Source of the DNA: Rhodospirillaceae bacterium
Lineage (GTDB): Bacteria > Pseudomonadota > Alphaproteobacteria > MPNO01 > UBA2964
Assembly (NCBI GenBank): GCA_002709075.1
Contig: PAPV01000013.1
Coordinates: 20,453-84,452 of the forward strand
DNA: 64,000 nucleotides
Direction of reading: 5' to 3'
Under the pieces are notes generated by a model. The model was given only the letters and a program-made list of their open reading frames with translations. It did not search any database and had not been told where the DNA came from. Both the position numbers and the translations under genes were made by a program. Every line of letters begins with the position of its first letter. Position 1 is the stretch's first letter. Below, in pieces: positions 48,030 through 56,113 of the stretch.

Positions 48030-48515
48030 ATGAAACCAAATGGTTGGCGTGGATATGTAACATCCCGGCCATTTGGAGGGCTGCATATTCCTGTGCCAGT
48101 TCAAAATCTTATCTTGCGTGATTTCACCTCGCGTAACAAACTCCAATATAAATTGCCACCAAATGAATTTGTCATGCAGGGTTGCTACATGCAATTAGAG
48201 GGAATTTTAGAGGAGTTACCTCGTTTAGAGGGCCTAGTAATGTCAAGTATTTTTATGCTACCGGTAGATCGTAAAAAAAGACATGCAATATTTGAAGCCA
48301 TTTTTAATACTGGTGCTAAGGTAGGTTTTGCTTTGGAAGATATAATATTATCATCGATCGAAGAAACTATTGATATTGAAAACAACCTATCTTCCTATCA
48401 CCTTCTTGAAGAATGTCCTCAGACAGTTGCTTTAGGACTCCCCCCTTTTCCTCACTTGCAAAAAGTACCCGGATGGACATCACCGGCAGGTGACGATTGG
48501 AACCCGGGTAATTGA
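48030..48515 (+). CDS. LIC12192-type sporadic carbohydrate cluster protein
   Basis: About 161 aa, soluble. It begins near WRGYVTSRPFGGLHIPVPVQNL and contains EFVMQGCYMQLEGIL and GLVMSSIFMLPVDRKKR, features I associate with the LIC12192 family. No catalytic motif is identified and no function is known. The frame starts at a TTG 24 bases upstream (48006, overlapping the oxygenase stop), while AAGGAAG precedes this ATG. It is bracketed by the 2OG oxygenase and an epimerase whose start overlaps its stop by four bases. Confidence 0.75.
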   Translation: MKPNGWRGYVTSRPFGGLHIPVPVQNLILRDFTSRNKLQYKLPPNEFVMQGCYMQLEGILEELPRLEGLVMSSIFMLPVDRKKRHAIFEAIFNTGAKVGFALEDIILSSIEETIDIENNLSSYHLLEECPQTVALGLPPFPHLQKVPGWTSPAGDDWNPGN

Positions 48516-49396
48516 GAATACTTGTTACTGGAGCTGCTGGCTTCTTGGGTGCATGTATTACTGAACAAGGTGTCAAAGCAGGACACTCTGTTGTTGCTAT
48601 TGCGCGCAGTAAGTTACCATATTTTTTAAACGACTTAAAAAATTTAGAATTTCAAAAATGTGATCTGGTTAACACCATACCAAATGGCCAAGACTACGAT
48701 TTGATTGTGCACTGTGCTGCTTCAATTCCCAGTCGGGAGCCAAATCCAGATTTATTATTTGATTATAATGTAAAGATGGGAAAATCGGTGGTGAGTTGTG
48801 CGCGTAATTGCAGCAGCACCACTATTATTAATATGTCCTCAATGTCCGCCTTTGGCCCAATTAACGAAGAGGAGGTTAATGAAAAAACTCCCACCAACCC
48901 ACAAGATGCTTATGGTAAATCAAAGTTGCTGGTTGAAGGGTTTATCCGGGATTGGTGTTCAGAAACCGGCGGTGTGGGAGTCTCAATGCGGCTACCTGGT
49001 ATGGTAGGCGGACGGTCACACGCTAATTTTATGTCAAATTTAGCGGAACAACTTATTCGGAAAGAACCAGTAGTTGTAACTAATCCAGATGGTTTTTTTA
49101 ATAATATCGTCTATGGCTACGATCTTGCTCAATTTGTTATTGATCGCGTAAAAAATATTCCAAGCGGCTACAAAACACTTACCATTGCATCTGATAATGC
49201 ATTGTTGGTTCGTGAGGCAGCAGAGAGAGTTGCTACTGCAGCGGGGGCTTCTCCAGATTTGATAAATTACAAATTGTCAAAAACTAAGCCATTTATGATA
49301 CGATTTGATGAGATACGAGCTTTGGGTTATCAACCTGCATCTGTGGAGAGCAGCATAGATAGGTTTGTAAATGATAAGAATGCGCTGCTTCGTTAA
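48512..49396 (+). CDS. NAD-dependent epimerase/dehydratase
   Basis: Extended SDR of 294 aa. The cofactor motif is ILVTGAAGFLGACITEQG, then VHCAASIPSREPNPDL, catalytic NMSSMSAFG and Tyr-x-x-x-Lys in DAYGKSKLLVEGF. The TTG start overlaps the previous stop by four bases. Likely a sugar-nucleotide 4-epimerase, reductase or dehydratase. Last plus-strand gene before the opposing GT2. Confidence 0.85.
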   Translation: MRILVTGAAGFLGACITEQGVKAGHSVVAIARSKLPYFLNDLKNLEFQKCDLVNTIPNGQDYDLIVHCAASIPSREPNPDLLFDYNVKMGKSVVSCARNCSSTTIINMSSMSAFGPINEEEVNEKTPTNPQDAYGKSKLLVEGFIRDWCSETGGVGVSMRLPGMVGGRSHANFMSNLAEQLIRKEPVVVTNPDGFFNNIVYGYDLAQFVIDRVKNIPSGYKTLTIASDNALLVREAAERVATAAGASPDLINYKLSKTKPFMIRFDEIRALGYQPASVESSIDRFVNDKNALLR

Positions 49397-49399
49397 AGT

Positions 49400-50323
49400 T
49401 TAGGGAATATATTTAAGAACTTTTTTAACCCCATGCAGTCTTTTTTCACTTCTGGAAAGCATTTTTTTTCGATATAGGCTGCGCCATAGCGGTGGAAAGA
49501 AAGCCAACATAAATAATGCGGCCGGTTTTTTTTCAAAACAGTATCTTTTGAATTTTTCATATGCTCGCCAGTCTTTAAGGACTTTTAAGCAGAATCTGTT
49601 AGCGTTGTTCTTCTTTATTAAATTAGATGCAATTAGTAGATGTTCTTCATTTATTTTCCGGCTTACATCTTTTGTTGCCATTAAAGTTTGGGATCCTTTG
49701 TGAAGGCCATACTCAAAAATTATTTCGGGGAAACAGGCGGACTTTATGCCTCCAATTGTCATTCTTAGTAATAAGTCTCTATCAGCAGAAATGTAGAAGT
49801 TATTGTCGAAGCCATTAAACTTGTTCAATATATCGGTTCGGAATATTCGAGAGTTAAGGGAGGGAACTCCAAGAGTGAGATGCACCAAGTCAGATGCCTG
49901 ATCAGATCTTGGTTGCCTTACTATCAGTCTGGCACCAGTCATTCCATCTGGACGGAGAGTGCAAACTTGTGATCCCCCCAGCAGCATTTCTTTATCCTGG
50001 TTTTCTGAGATTACTCTCGAAAAGATTTCAAAGGCACTTGGAAGAAATCGGTCATCAGCATTTAGGAAAACAATCCAATCACCCTTTGCAATTTCTAAGG
50101 CTTTATTCATTGCCTCATGGGCTCCAGAGTCAGGTTCTTCAATTAATGTCGAATGCGAAAATTGTCTCACAACATTCTGGGTGCCGTCAGTTGACCCTGC
50201 ATCGAAAATTAGATGTTCGACTGGCTGAATTTTCTGCTCGGCAACAGACTCTAGTGCTCTTTTAATGAATGGCATGCCATTAAGTACGGGTGTCGCAATT
50301 GTTAAGGGTAATGTATAAGTCAT
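49400..50323 (-). CDS. Family 2 glycosyltransferase
   Basis: GT-A transferase, about 307 aa. The N-terminus is PLTIATPVLNGMPFIKRALES, then HLIFDAGSTDGTQNVV, DSGAHEAMNKAL, the metal DxD-like FLNADDRFLP and the downstream SADRDLLLRM. The frame extends upstream to a TTG at 50368, but this ATG begins the conserved domain. A minus-strand gene within an otherwise plus-strand block, convergent with the epimerase gene with only three bases between stops. WcaA/WbbD-like. Specificity unknown. Confidence 0.87.
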   Translation of the reverse strand: MTYTLPLTIATPVLNGMPFIKRALESVAEQKIQPVEHLIFDAGSTDGTQNVVRQFSHSTLIEEPDSGAHEAMNKALEIAKGDWIVFLNADDRFLPSAFEIFSRVISENQDKEMLLGGSQVCTLRPDGMTGARLIVRQPRSDQASDLVHLTLGVPSLNSRIFRTDILNKFNGFDNNFYISADRDLLLRMTIGGIKSACFPEIIFEYGLHKGSQTLMATKDVSRKINEEHLLIASNLIKKNNANRFCLKVLKDWRAYEKFKRYCFEKKPAALFMLAFFPPLWRSLYRKKMLSRSEKRLHGVKKVLKYIP

Positions 50324-50485
50324 GGTATTGTGATATTCTAATTTTGGCTCCGGTGATTGTATTTCCAATGGCGTCAGGTTTTTTACAGATAATAAAGGTC
50401 AGACACTAATTTAATTGACGTTGCAACTTAGCTATGCGACTTACAAACTAATCTACTTTACAATTAATGTTAACGCGGAAGAGCG

Positions 50486-51433
50486 ATGGAAGAAACGTCT
50501 TTAGCAGCTAGATTATATCGTAGCCAAAAATTAATTAGGCGTGCGGAAGAGGAAATTGCACGGATTTATCCGACCGATAAAATAAAAAGCCCAGTTCATT
50601 TGTCAATTGGACAGGAGGCGGCGGCGGCGGGCGTTTGCGAGGCATTGCAGCCAGAAGATATTGTTTCTATCACATATCGTGGTCACGCCGGTTATATTGC
50701 CAAAGGCGCGCCTTTGAAGAAGATGTTTGCTGAATTATTTGGAAAATCACTTGGTTGTGCGGCTGGGAAAGGTGGGTCAATGCATCTCGTCAGTATGCAA
50801 GATGGTGTACTCGGAGCTTCTGCAGTTGTGGGAACGACAATTCCAGTTGCTGCAGGGGTTGCACTCGCTTTAAAGCAAAGGCAAGAGAAACGCGTTGTTG
50901 TTTGTTTTTTGGGTGATGGAGCCACAGAGGAGGGGGTGTTTTGCGAGACAATAAACTTTGCTGTCTTAAAAAGACTTCCGATTTTATTTGTTTGTGAAAA
51001 TAACGGATTTGCTATTCACTCACCTTTATCAAAGCGTTGGTCAACCCTGGACTTACTCTCGCGAGTAAAGACTTTTGGTCTCTCGTGTCACGATGTGCCT
51101 GATGGAAATCCATTCGTCGTTTATCAGGAAGCCGCAAAAGCTGTTATGGATATTCGTAGGGGTGGAGTACCGGGTTTTTTAAATGTTGCTGTATACCGGT
51201 GGAAACAACATGTTGGGCCTGGTGAGGATTTTCATGTTGGGTATCGAGATCAGGCAGAGTATAAGCGTTGGGTTAAACGTGATCCAATAGAGCTGGTTGG
51301 TAAAACACTATCAGAAAAAACGCGTAATGTTATAGACAATGAGGTGGAAGAAAAAATAGCCGCTGCAATCAAATTCGCTGAGGATGCGCCATGGCCAAAT
51401 CAATTAGAAACTTTTAGTCAAGTCTATGCCTAA
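50486..51433 (+). CDS. Thiamine-diphosphate dehydrogenase E1-like alpha subunit
   Basis: 315 aa, homologous to the alpha subunit of pyruvate/branched-chain 2-oxoacid dehydrogenase E1. The ThDP motif starts FLGDGATEEGVFCETINFA near residue 140 and ends VCENNGFAIHSP. Also YRGHAGYIAKGAP and GGSMHLVSMQDGVLGASAVVG. The ATG follows GGAAGAG. Its stop overlaps the beta-subunit start by eight bases. No E2 (lipoyl) or E3 gene is near, and the pair sits in a sugar cluster. It may therefore transfer a two-carbon unit, or act as a transketolase-like or decarboxylating enzyme, on a sugar precursor. Confidence 0.87.
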   Translation: MEETSLAARLYRSQKLIRRAEEEIARIYPTDKIKSPVHLSIGQEAAAAGVCEALQPEDIVSITYRGHAGYIAKGAPLKKMFAELFGKSLGCAAGKGGSMHLVSMQDGVLGASAVVGTTIPVAAGVALALKQRQEKRVVVCFLGDGATEEGVFCETINFAVLKRLPILFVCENNGFAIHSPLSKRWSTLDLLSRVKTFGLSCHDVPDGNPFVVYQEAAKAVMDIRRGGVPGFLNVAVYRWKQHVGPGEDFHVGYRDQAEYKRWVKRDPIELVGKTLSEKTRNVIDNEVEEKIAAAIKFAEDAPWPNQLETFSQVYA

Positions 51434-52484
51434 AGCGAGCAGAATTCTCTCTTACTTTGAAGCTCTTAATGAGGCAACAGTCCAGGTTATGGAGAATGAC
51501 CCGTCAGTATTCCTTTTTGGGCTAGACGTTGATGACCACCTAGGAATAAATGGTACGACACTTGGCCTATCGCAGCGGTTTGGTGAGGGCCGGGTATTTG
51601 GAACCCCTCTTTCTGAAGATGCGATGACAGGAATAGCTATTGGTTCGGCTATGGCGGGTCAGCGTCCGATCCATGTACATATTCGGATGGATTTCTTAAT
51701 GCTTTGCATGAACCAGTTGATTAATGTTGCAGCCAAGGCACATTATATGTACGGCGGTACGGTCAAGGTTCCAATGGTTGTCAGGTCAATAATTGGAAAG
51801 AGCTGGGGACAAGGGGCTCAACATAGTCAGGGGCTCCATTCACTTTTTATGCATGTTCCCGGTTTAAAGGTTTTAGCTCCGAGTAATGCTTATGATGCTA
51901 AGGGTTGCTTGATTGAAGCTGTTGAAGATGACAATCCAGTGATCTTTGTAGAACATCGTCTGCTTTACGGCACTAAAGCTGAGGTTCCTGAGGAAGTGTA
52001 TCGTGTTCCATTTGGAAAGGCGAAAGTGGTTTGTGAGGGTAATGACGTGACCATTGTAGGAATTTCCAATATGGTAGTTGAATGTTTGAGAGCCAATAAA
52101 ATACTCGAGGGAGTTGGTATCTCTTCTGAAATTATTGATCCGGTTTCCCTAATGCCATTAGATTTAAAAACTATCGCGGCTTCCGTTAAAAAAACCGGCC
52201 ATTTGATAGTTGTGGATAATGGTTGGACTGCTTGTGGAGCAAGCGCAGAGATTGTTGCCTCCGTCTCAGAATTATTAGGAGATCGTTTAATCAAAACCAC
52301 TCGTTTGGGATATCAGCCTACGACATGTCCTACGTCGCCAGTTTTAGAAAAAGTCTTTTACCCTAATCCTGTCACTATTGCAGAAAAAACTTTTTCTATG
52401 GTTAAGCCTGGTTCACCGGAATGGCACCCCAGTCCAGAGTTAGCTGAGCTTGCTTATCAAACAGAATTTAAGGGTCCATTTTGA
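51426..52484 (+). CDS. Thiamine-diphosphate dehydrogenase E1-like beta subunit
   Basis: 352 aa. Transketolase pyrimidine domain with GTPLSEDAMTGIAIGSAMAG and the catalytic-type segment GKSWGQGAQHSQGLHSLFMH, then the transketolase C-terminal domain with VTIVGISNMVVECL and EIIDPVSLMPLDL. It pairs with the alpha subunit encoded just upstream (overlapping genes). The C-terminus keeps the TTCPTSPVLEKVFYP segment of E1 beta. Followed at one-base overlap by the DegT-family gene, so probably one operon. Confidence 0.87.
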   Translation: MPKASRILSYFEALNEATVQVMENDPSVFLFGLDVDDHLGINGTTLGLSQRFGEGRVFGTPLSEDAMTGIAIGSAMAGQRPIHVHIRMDFLMLCMNQLINVAAKAHYMYGGTVKVPMVVRSIIGKSWGQGAQHSQGLHSLFMHVPGLKVLAPSNAYDAKGCLIEAVEDDNPVIFVEHRLLYGTKAEVPEEVYRVPFGKAKVVCEGNDVTIVGISNMVVECLRANKILEGVGISSEIIDPVSLMPLDLKTIAASVKKTGHLIVVDNGWTACGASAEIVASVSELLGDRLIKTTRLGYQPTTCPTSPVLEKVFYPNPVTIAEKTFSMVKPGSPEWHPSPELAELAYQTEFKGPF

Positions 52485-53671
52485 TGAGAGATAAGTTGGT
52501 GAACGAAAAGTTTTGGGAAATTTCGGCTAACAATTGGGGAACTGCGGAGTATGCTGCTCTGCAGAGAGTTATTGACAGTGATAGGTTTACGATGGGCCCC
52601 GAGACCAAGGCATTCGAGTCAGAGTTTGCTGACTACTGTGGGCGGAAACATGCAATCATGGTGAATTCGGGAAGCTCTGCCAATTTGCTTTCAGTAGCTG
52701 CACTTACACACAAATCCTTAAAACCATTAAATTCAGGCGATGAAATAATAGTGCCAGCGGTCGGTTGGGCCACCACATACCATCCTTTACATCAATACGG
52801 ACTTTCAATTCGTGTTGTAGACTGTGATCCAGAAACCTTGAATATGGATGTAAATCAATTAGAGACTGCGCTCACGCCAAACACTCGTGGTCTAATGTCT
52901 GTAAGCATACTTGGTAACCCCTGTGATTTGGAAAGAATGCGCCAATTCTGTGATACCCACGATCTGTATTTTATTGAGGACAACTGTGAGTCTCTTGATG
53001 CTGAGATTAGAGGAGTAAAAACTGGTTGTTTTGGAGATTTGGCGACTGCATCTTTTTTCTTTTCCCATCACATCTCAACAATGGAAGGGGGTATGATAAC
53101 CACTAACGACGATGAGCTAGCGCAAATTTGTCGTTCACTGCGTGCACATGGGTGGACACGTGATCTCCCCTCATCAAATCTGGTTTCAGAACCAAATACG
53201 GATGATTTTTTCGAAGCTTATCGTTTTGTTCTCCCAGGTTATAACTTAAGACCATTAGAATTAAGTGCTGCGGTCGGCCGTGAACAGCTTAAAAGGTTAC
53301 CAGAGATGACTAAAACTCGCCGGAAAAATATGAAAGTTTTTCAAGATTGTTTTAGCAGTGATAATCGTTTTCGTATTCAAAAAGAGCATGGGAAAAGTTC
53401 GTCATTTTGTTTCACCATGATTGTTGAAGAGAGTTCCGGTCTGGATCGCAGAGAGGTACTTAAGGTTCTTGATGATGCTGACATAGGTTATCGAATTATT
53501 ACAGGTGGTTGTGTAACAAGGCATGATGTGGCTGCAAAATATCAAATAAGTGCCATCAATGACTTACCTTATGCGAATGAAGTGCACGATCGTGGCTTTT
53601 TCGTTGGAAATTATCCGATGAACCTTTCAGAAAAAATTTTAAAACTTTATTCTATACTCAGTAGGTTATAG
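52484..53671 (+). CDS. DegT/DnrJ family sugar 3-dehydrase-like enzyme (PLP-lysine replaced by His)
   Basis: 395 aa, fold type I PLP-like enzyme of the sugar aminotransferase family: NSGSSANLLSVAAL, EIIVPAVGWATTYHPL, IEDNCESLDAE. The position of the PLP-binding lysine is FFFSHHISTMEGGMITT near residue 193, that is, His-His instead of the usual S-K. This is the signature of 3-dehydrases such as DdhC/E1 and ColD, which remove the C3 hydroxyl of 4-keto-6-deoxyhexoses using PMP/PLP. A 3-deoxy product is therefore more likely than an amino sugar. ColD-like length; no separate E3 flavoprotein reductase is seen. Confidence 0.87.
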   Translation: MRDKLVNEKFWEISANNWGTAEYAALQRVIDSDRFTMGPETKAFESEFADYCGRKHAIMVNSGSSANLLSVAALTHKSLKPLNSGDEIIVPAVGWATTYHPLHQYGLSIRVVDCDPETLNMDVNQLETALTPNTRGLMSVSILGNPCDLERMRQFCDTHDLYFIEDNCESLDAEIRGVKTGCFGDLATASFFFSHHISTMEGGMITTNDDELAQICRSLRAHGWTRDLPSSNLVSEPNTDDFFEAYRFVLPGYNLRPLELSAAVGREQLKRLPEMTKTRRKNMKVFQDCFSSDNRFRIQKEHGKSSSFCFTMIVEESSGLDRREVLKVLDDADIGYRIITGGCVTRHDVAAKYQISAINDLPYANEVHDRGFFVGNYPMNLSEKILKLYSILSRL

Positions 53672-53677
53672 ATAATA

Positions 53678-54619
53678 ATGGCTAAATTGAATATATTAAT
53701 TACTGGGGGAGCAGGTTATCTTGGATCAATTCTGACACCGGTGTTGCTAAGGTCAGGGTACAATGTTCGTGTACTAGACAACTTTTTGTTTTCTCAAAAC
53801 TCACTTGCGTCTAGCTGTGCACATCCCAACTTTGAAGTAGTTAGAGGTGATGCACGTGATAACAGAACAATGATGGACTTATTAAAGTCAACTGATGTTA
53901 TTATCCCTCTGGCAGCGTTAGTTGGAGCACCCATGTGTGATCGCGATCAGGTTGGAGCTAAAACCACCAATCTTGATGCTATTGTAATGATGACAAATTT
54001 GCTTTCTTTGGACCAGAGAATTCTGATGCCAGTTACAAACAGCGGTTATGGAATAGGAGATCAAGACAGTTTGTGTACTGAAGAAACGCCATTACGCCCA
54101 ATCAGTCTCTATGGTAAAACGAAGGTTGAGGCTGAAATGGCTGTTCTTGCATGTGAAAATGCTATCAGTTTTAGATTAGCCACGGTTTTTGGAATGGCAC
54201 CAAGGATGCGGCTTGATCTCTTGGTAAATGATTTTGTATATCGGGCAGTCAATGATCGATCTGTTGTTTTGTTTGAGTCGCATTTTAAAAGAAACTTTAT
54301 TCATATTCGTGATGTTGCGAATGTTTTCTTGCATGGTTTAGAGAATTTTAGTGCAATGAAAAATCAAGCGTATAATGTAGGACTTTCAAAAGCCAATTTA
54401 ACGAAATTAGAGCTTTGTAAGAAAATTAAAAAATTATTGCCGAATTTTACATATCTGGAGGCAGATATAGGGGAAGATCCAGACAAACGAAACTATATCG
54501 TCTCCAATGCGAAAATAGAGGCAACAGGTTATATGGCGGAACGCGATCTAGATGTCGGTATTAAGGAGTTGATCAAGGGCTATCAAATGATACAAAACAG
54601 TCGCTACGGTAATGTTTGA
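53678..54619 (+). CDS. NAD-dependent epimerase/dehydratase
   Basis: Extended SDR, 313 aa. The cofactor motif is ILITGGAGYLGSILTPVLL, then VIIPLAALVGAPMCDRD, NSGYG (Ser-like region) and catalytic Tyr-x-x-x-Lys in SLYGKTKVEAEMAV. The C-terminal domain has FKRNFIHIRDVANVF. It lies seven bases after the DegT-type 3-dehydrase gene. It could be the 4,6-dehydratase, epimerase or 4-ketoreductase of the same pathway. Related to the SDR encoded at about 62.7 kb (shared GGAGY-LxxEL-type start and RxRLDL segment). Confidence 0.85.
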   Translation: MAKLNILITGGAGYLGSILTPVLLRSGYNVRVLDNFLFSQNSLASSCAHPNFEVVRGDARDNRTMMDLLKSTDVIIPLAALVGAPMCDRDQVGAKTTNLDAIVMMTNLLSLDQRILMPVTNSGYGIGDQDSLCTEETPLRPISLYGKTKVEAEMAVLACENAISFRLATVFGMAPRMRLDLLVNDFVYRAVNDRSVVLFESHFKRNFIHIRDVANVFLHGLENFSAMKNQAYNVGLSKANLTKLELCKKIKKLLPNFTYLEADIGEDPDKRNYIVSNAKIEATGYMAERDLDVGIKELIKGYQMIQNSRYGNV

Positions 54620-54629
54620 AAAGAAGTGA

Positions 54630-56105
54630 ATGACTGATATTGTTTTAATTAATCCCGGTGCACGGAAAGAAATTTACCAAGACCTCGGAAATGATCTGAC
54701 AGCTGTTGAACCGCCATTGTGGTGCCGTCTCATCGGAGGGTATTTGCGTGACCGAGATATTGAATTTGAAATTATTGACGCAGAAGCGGAATGTTATGGA
54801 CCAAAAGCACTTGCTAATTGTATAGCAAAAATTAACCCAAAATTAGTTTGCATGGTTGCTTATGGTCATCAGCCATCAGCTTCCACCCAGCAGATGGTAG
54901 GTGCTGGTGCTGGATGCAAATCAATAAAGAGTTTGAAAAATGCGCCGCCCATTTTGATAGTTGGTGGTCACGTATCTGCTTTGCCGGAGCAGACCTTAAA
55001 AGAAGAGGCAGTAGATTATGTGTGTGTCGGTGAGGGTGTAATAACAATTGTTGCACTTTATGAGCAGATCTTGGAAGGAAAATTAGAACTGGATACTGTT
55101 CCCGGATTGGTATGGATGAATAGTTCAGGTCAGATAATTCAAAACCCCAGAGCAAACCTTGTACAAGACCTTGATAAAGATTTACATGGAAATGTATGGG
55201 ATATGCTGCCTATGAAACGTTACCGTGCACATAATTGGCAATGTTTTGGAGCGCTGGAAGAACGCCAGCCATACGCGTCAATTTATACTTCCTTAGGTTG
55301 TCCGTTTCGATGCAGTTTTTGCTGCATAAACGCACCATTTGAGGTTAACCGTTATCGGATGAGGAAACCAGGTTCAGTGGTGTCAGAAATTCAAATGCTC
55401 AACAAAAAGTATGGAATTAAGACTTTTAAAATCATTGATGAAATGTTTGTACTTAATTATCGGCATGTTACTGCAATTTGCGAAGGAATTACTGCTCTGA
55501 AAGAGGAATTGAATTTTTGGGCCTATGCTCGGGTCGATACTGTGAAGACAGAATTTTTAGGAATGCTGCGCAAAGCAGGTATTCGCTGGTTGGCTCTTGG
55601 AATTGAGTCGGGCAGTACTCATGTCCGCGACGGAGCTGAGAAATCTTTTGACACCAAAGAAATAAAGTCAATCGTTCGTGATATTCAAAGTGAGGGTATC
55701 CATGTTATTGGAAACTTTATCTTTGGACTCCCTGACGATGATGAGAGCTCAATGCGCCAAACATTGGACCTTGCAAAGGAACTAAATTGTGAATTCGCAA
55801 ATTTTTATTCTGCAATGGCTTATCCTGGTTCATCATTGTACCATACAGCTAAACAGATGAATTGGCCTCTACCAAAATCTTGGGGTGGATACTCGCAGCA
55901 CTCATTTGATTGTTTGCCCTTGCCAACCGAAAAACTCTCCTCAGAAAAGGTTCTCGGTTTTCGCGATGAAGCATTTCACGAATACTTCGAAAACCCGCGA
56001 TATTTGGGAATGCTCGCTCAGCGTTTTGGTTGGGATACTCGTAAGCATGTCGAGCAGATGGCCAAAACACGGCTACGACGCAAGCTGCTTCATCCTGTGT
56101 CCTAA
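54630..56105 (+). CDS. B12-binding-domain radical SAM enzyme
   Basis: 491 aa. The N-terminal half (about 1-190) is a cobalamin-binding-like Rossmann domain (IVLINPGARKEIYQ, LIVGGHVSALPEQTL, DYVCVGEGVITI). The radical SAM domain has the [4Fe-4S] motif Cys-x-x-x-Cys-x-x-Cys in LGCPFRCSFCC near 224-231, then LALGIESGSTHVRDG and GNFIFGLPDDD. Members often methylate unactivated carbon or rearrange carbon skeletons. In this sugar cluster it may C-methylate or otherwise remodel a sugar. The N-terminus lacks the classic DxHxxG B12 motif, so B12 binding is likely but not certain. Confidence 0.85.
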   Translation: MTDIVLINPGARKEIYQDLGNDLTAVEPPLWCRLIGGYLRDRDIEFEIIDAEAECYGPKALANCIAKINPKLVCMVAYGHQPSASTQQMVGAGAGCKSIKSLKNAPPILIVGGHVSALPEQTLKEEAVDYVCVGEGVITIVALYEQILEGKLELDTVPGLVWMNSSGQIIQNPRANLVQDLDKDLHGNVWDMLPMKRYRAHNWQCFGALEERQPYASIYTSLGCPFRCSFCCINAPFEVNRYRMRKPGSVVSEIQMLNKKYGIKTFKIIDEMFVLNYRHVTAICEGITALKEELNFWAYARVDTVKTEFLGMLRKAGIRWLALGIESGSTHVRDGAEKSFDTKEIKSIVRDIQSEGIHVIGNFIFGLPDDDESSMRQTLDLAKELNCEFANFYSAMAYPGSSLYHTAKQMNWPLPKSWGGYSQHSFDCLPLPTEKLSSEKVLGFRDEAFHEYFENPRYLGMLAQRFGWDTRKHVEQMAKTRLRRKLLHPVS

Positions 56106-56113
56106 TTTGATTT

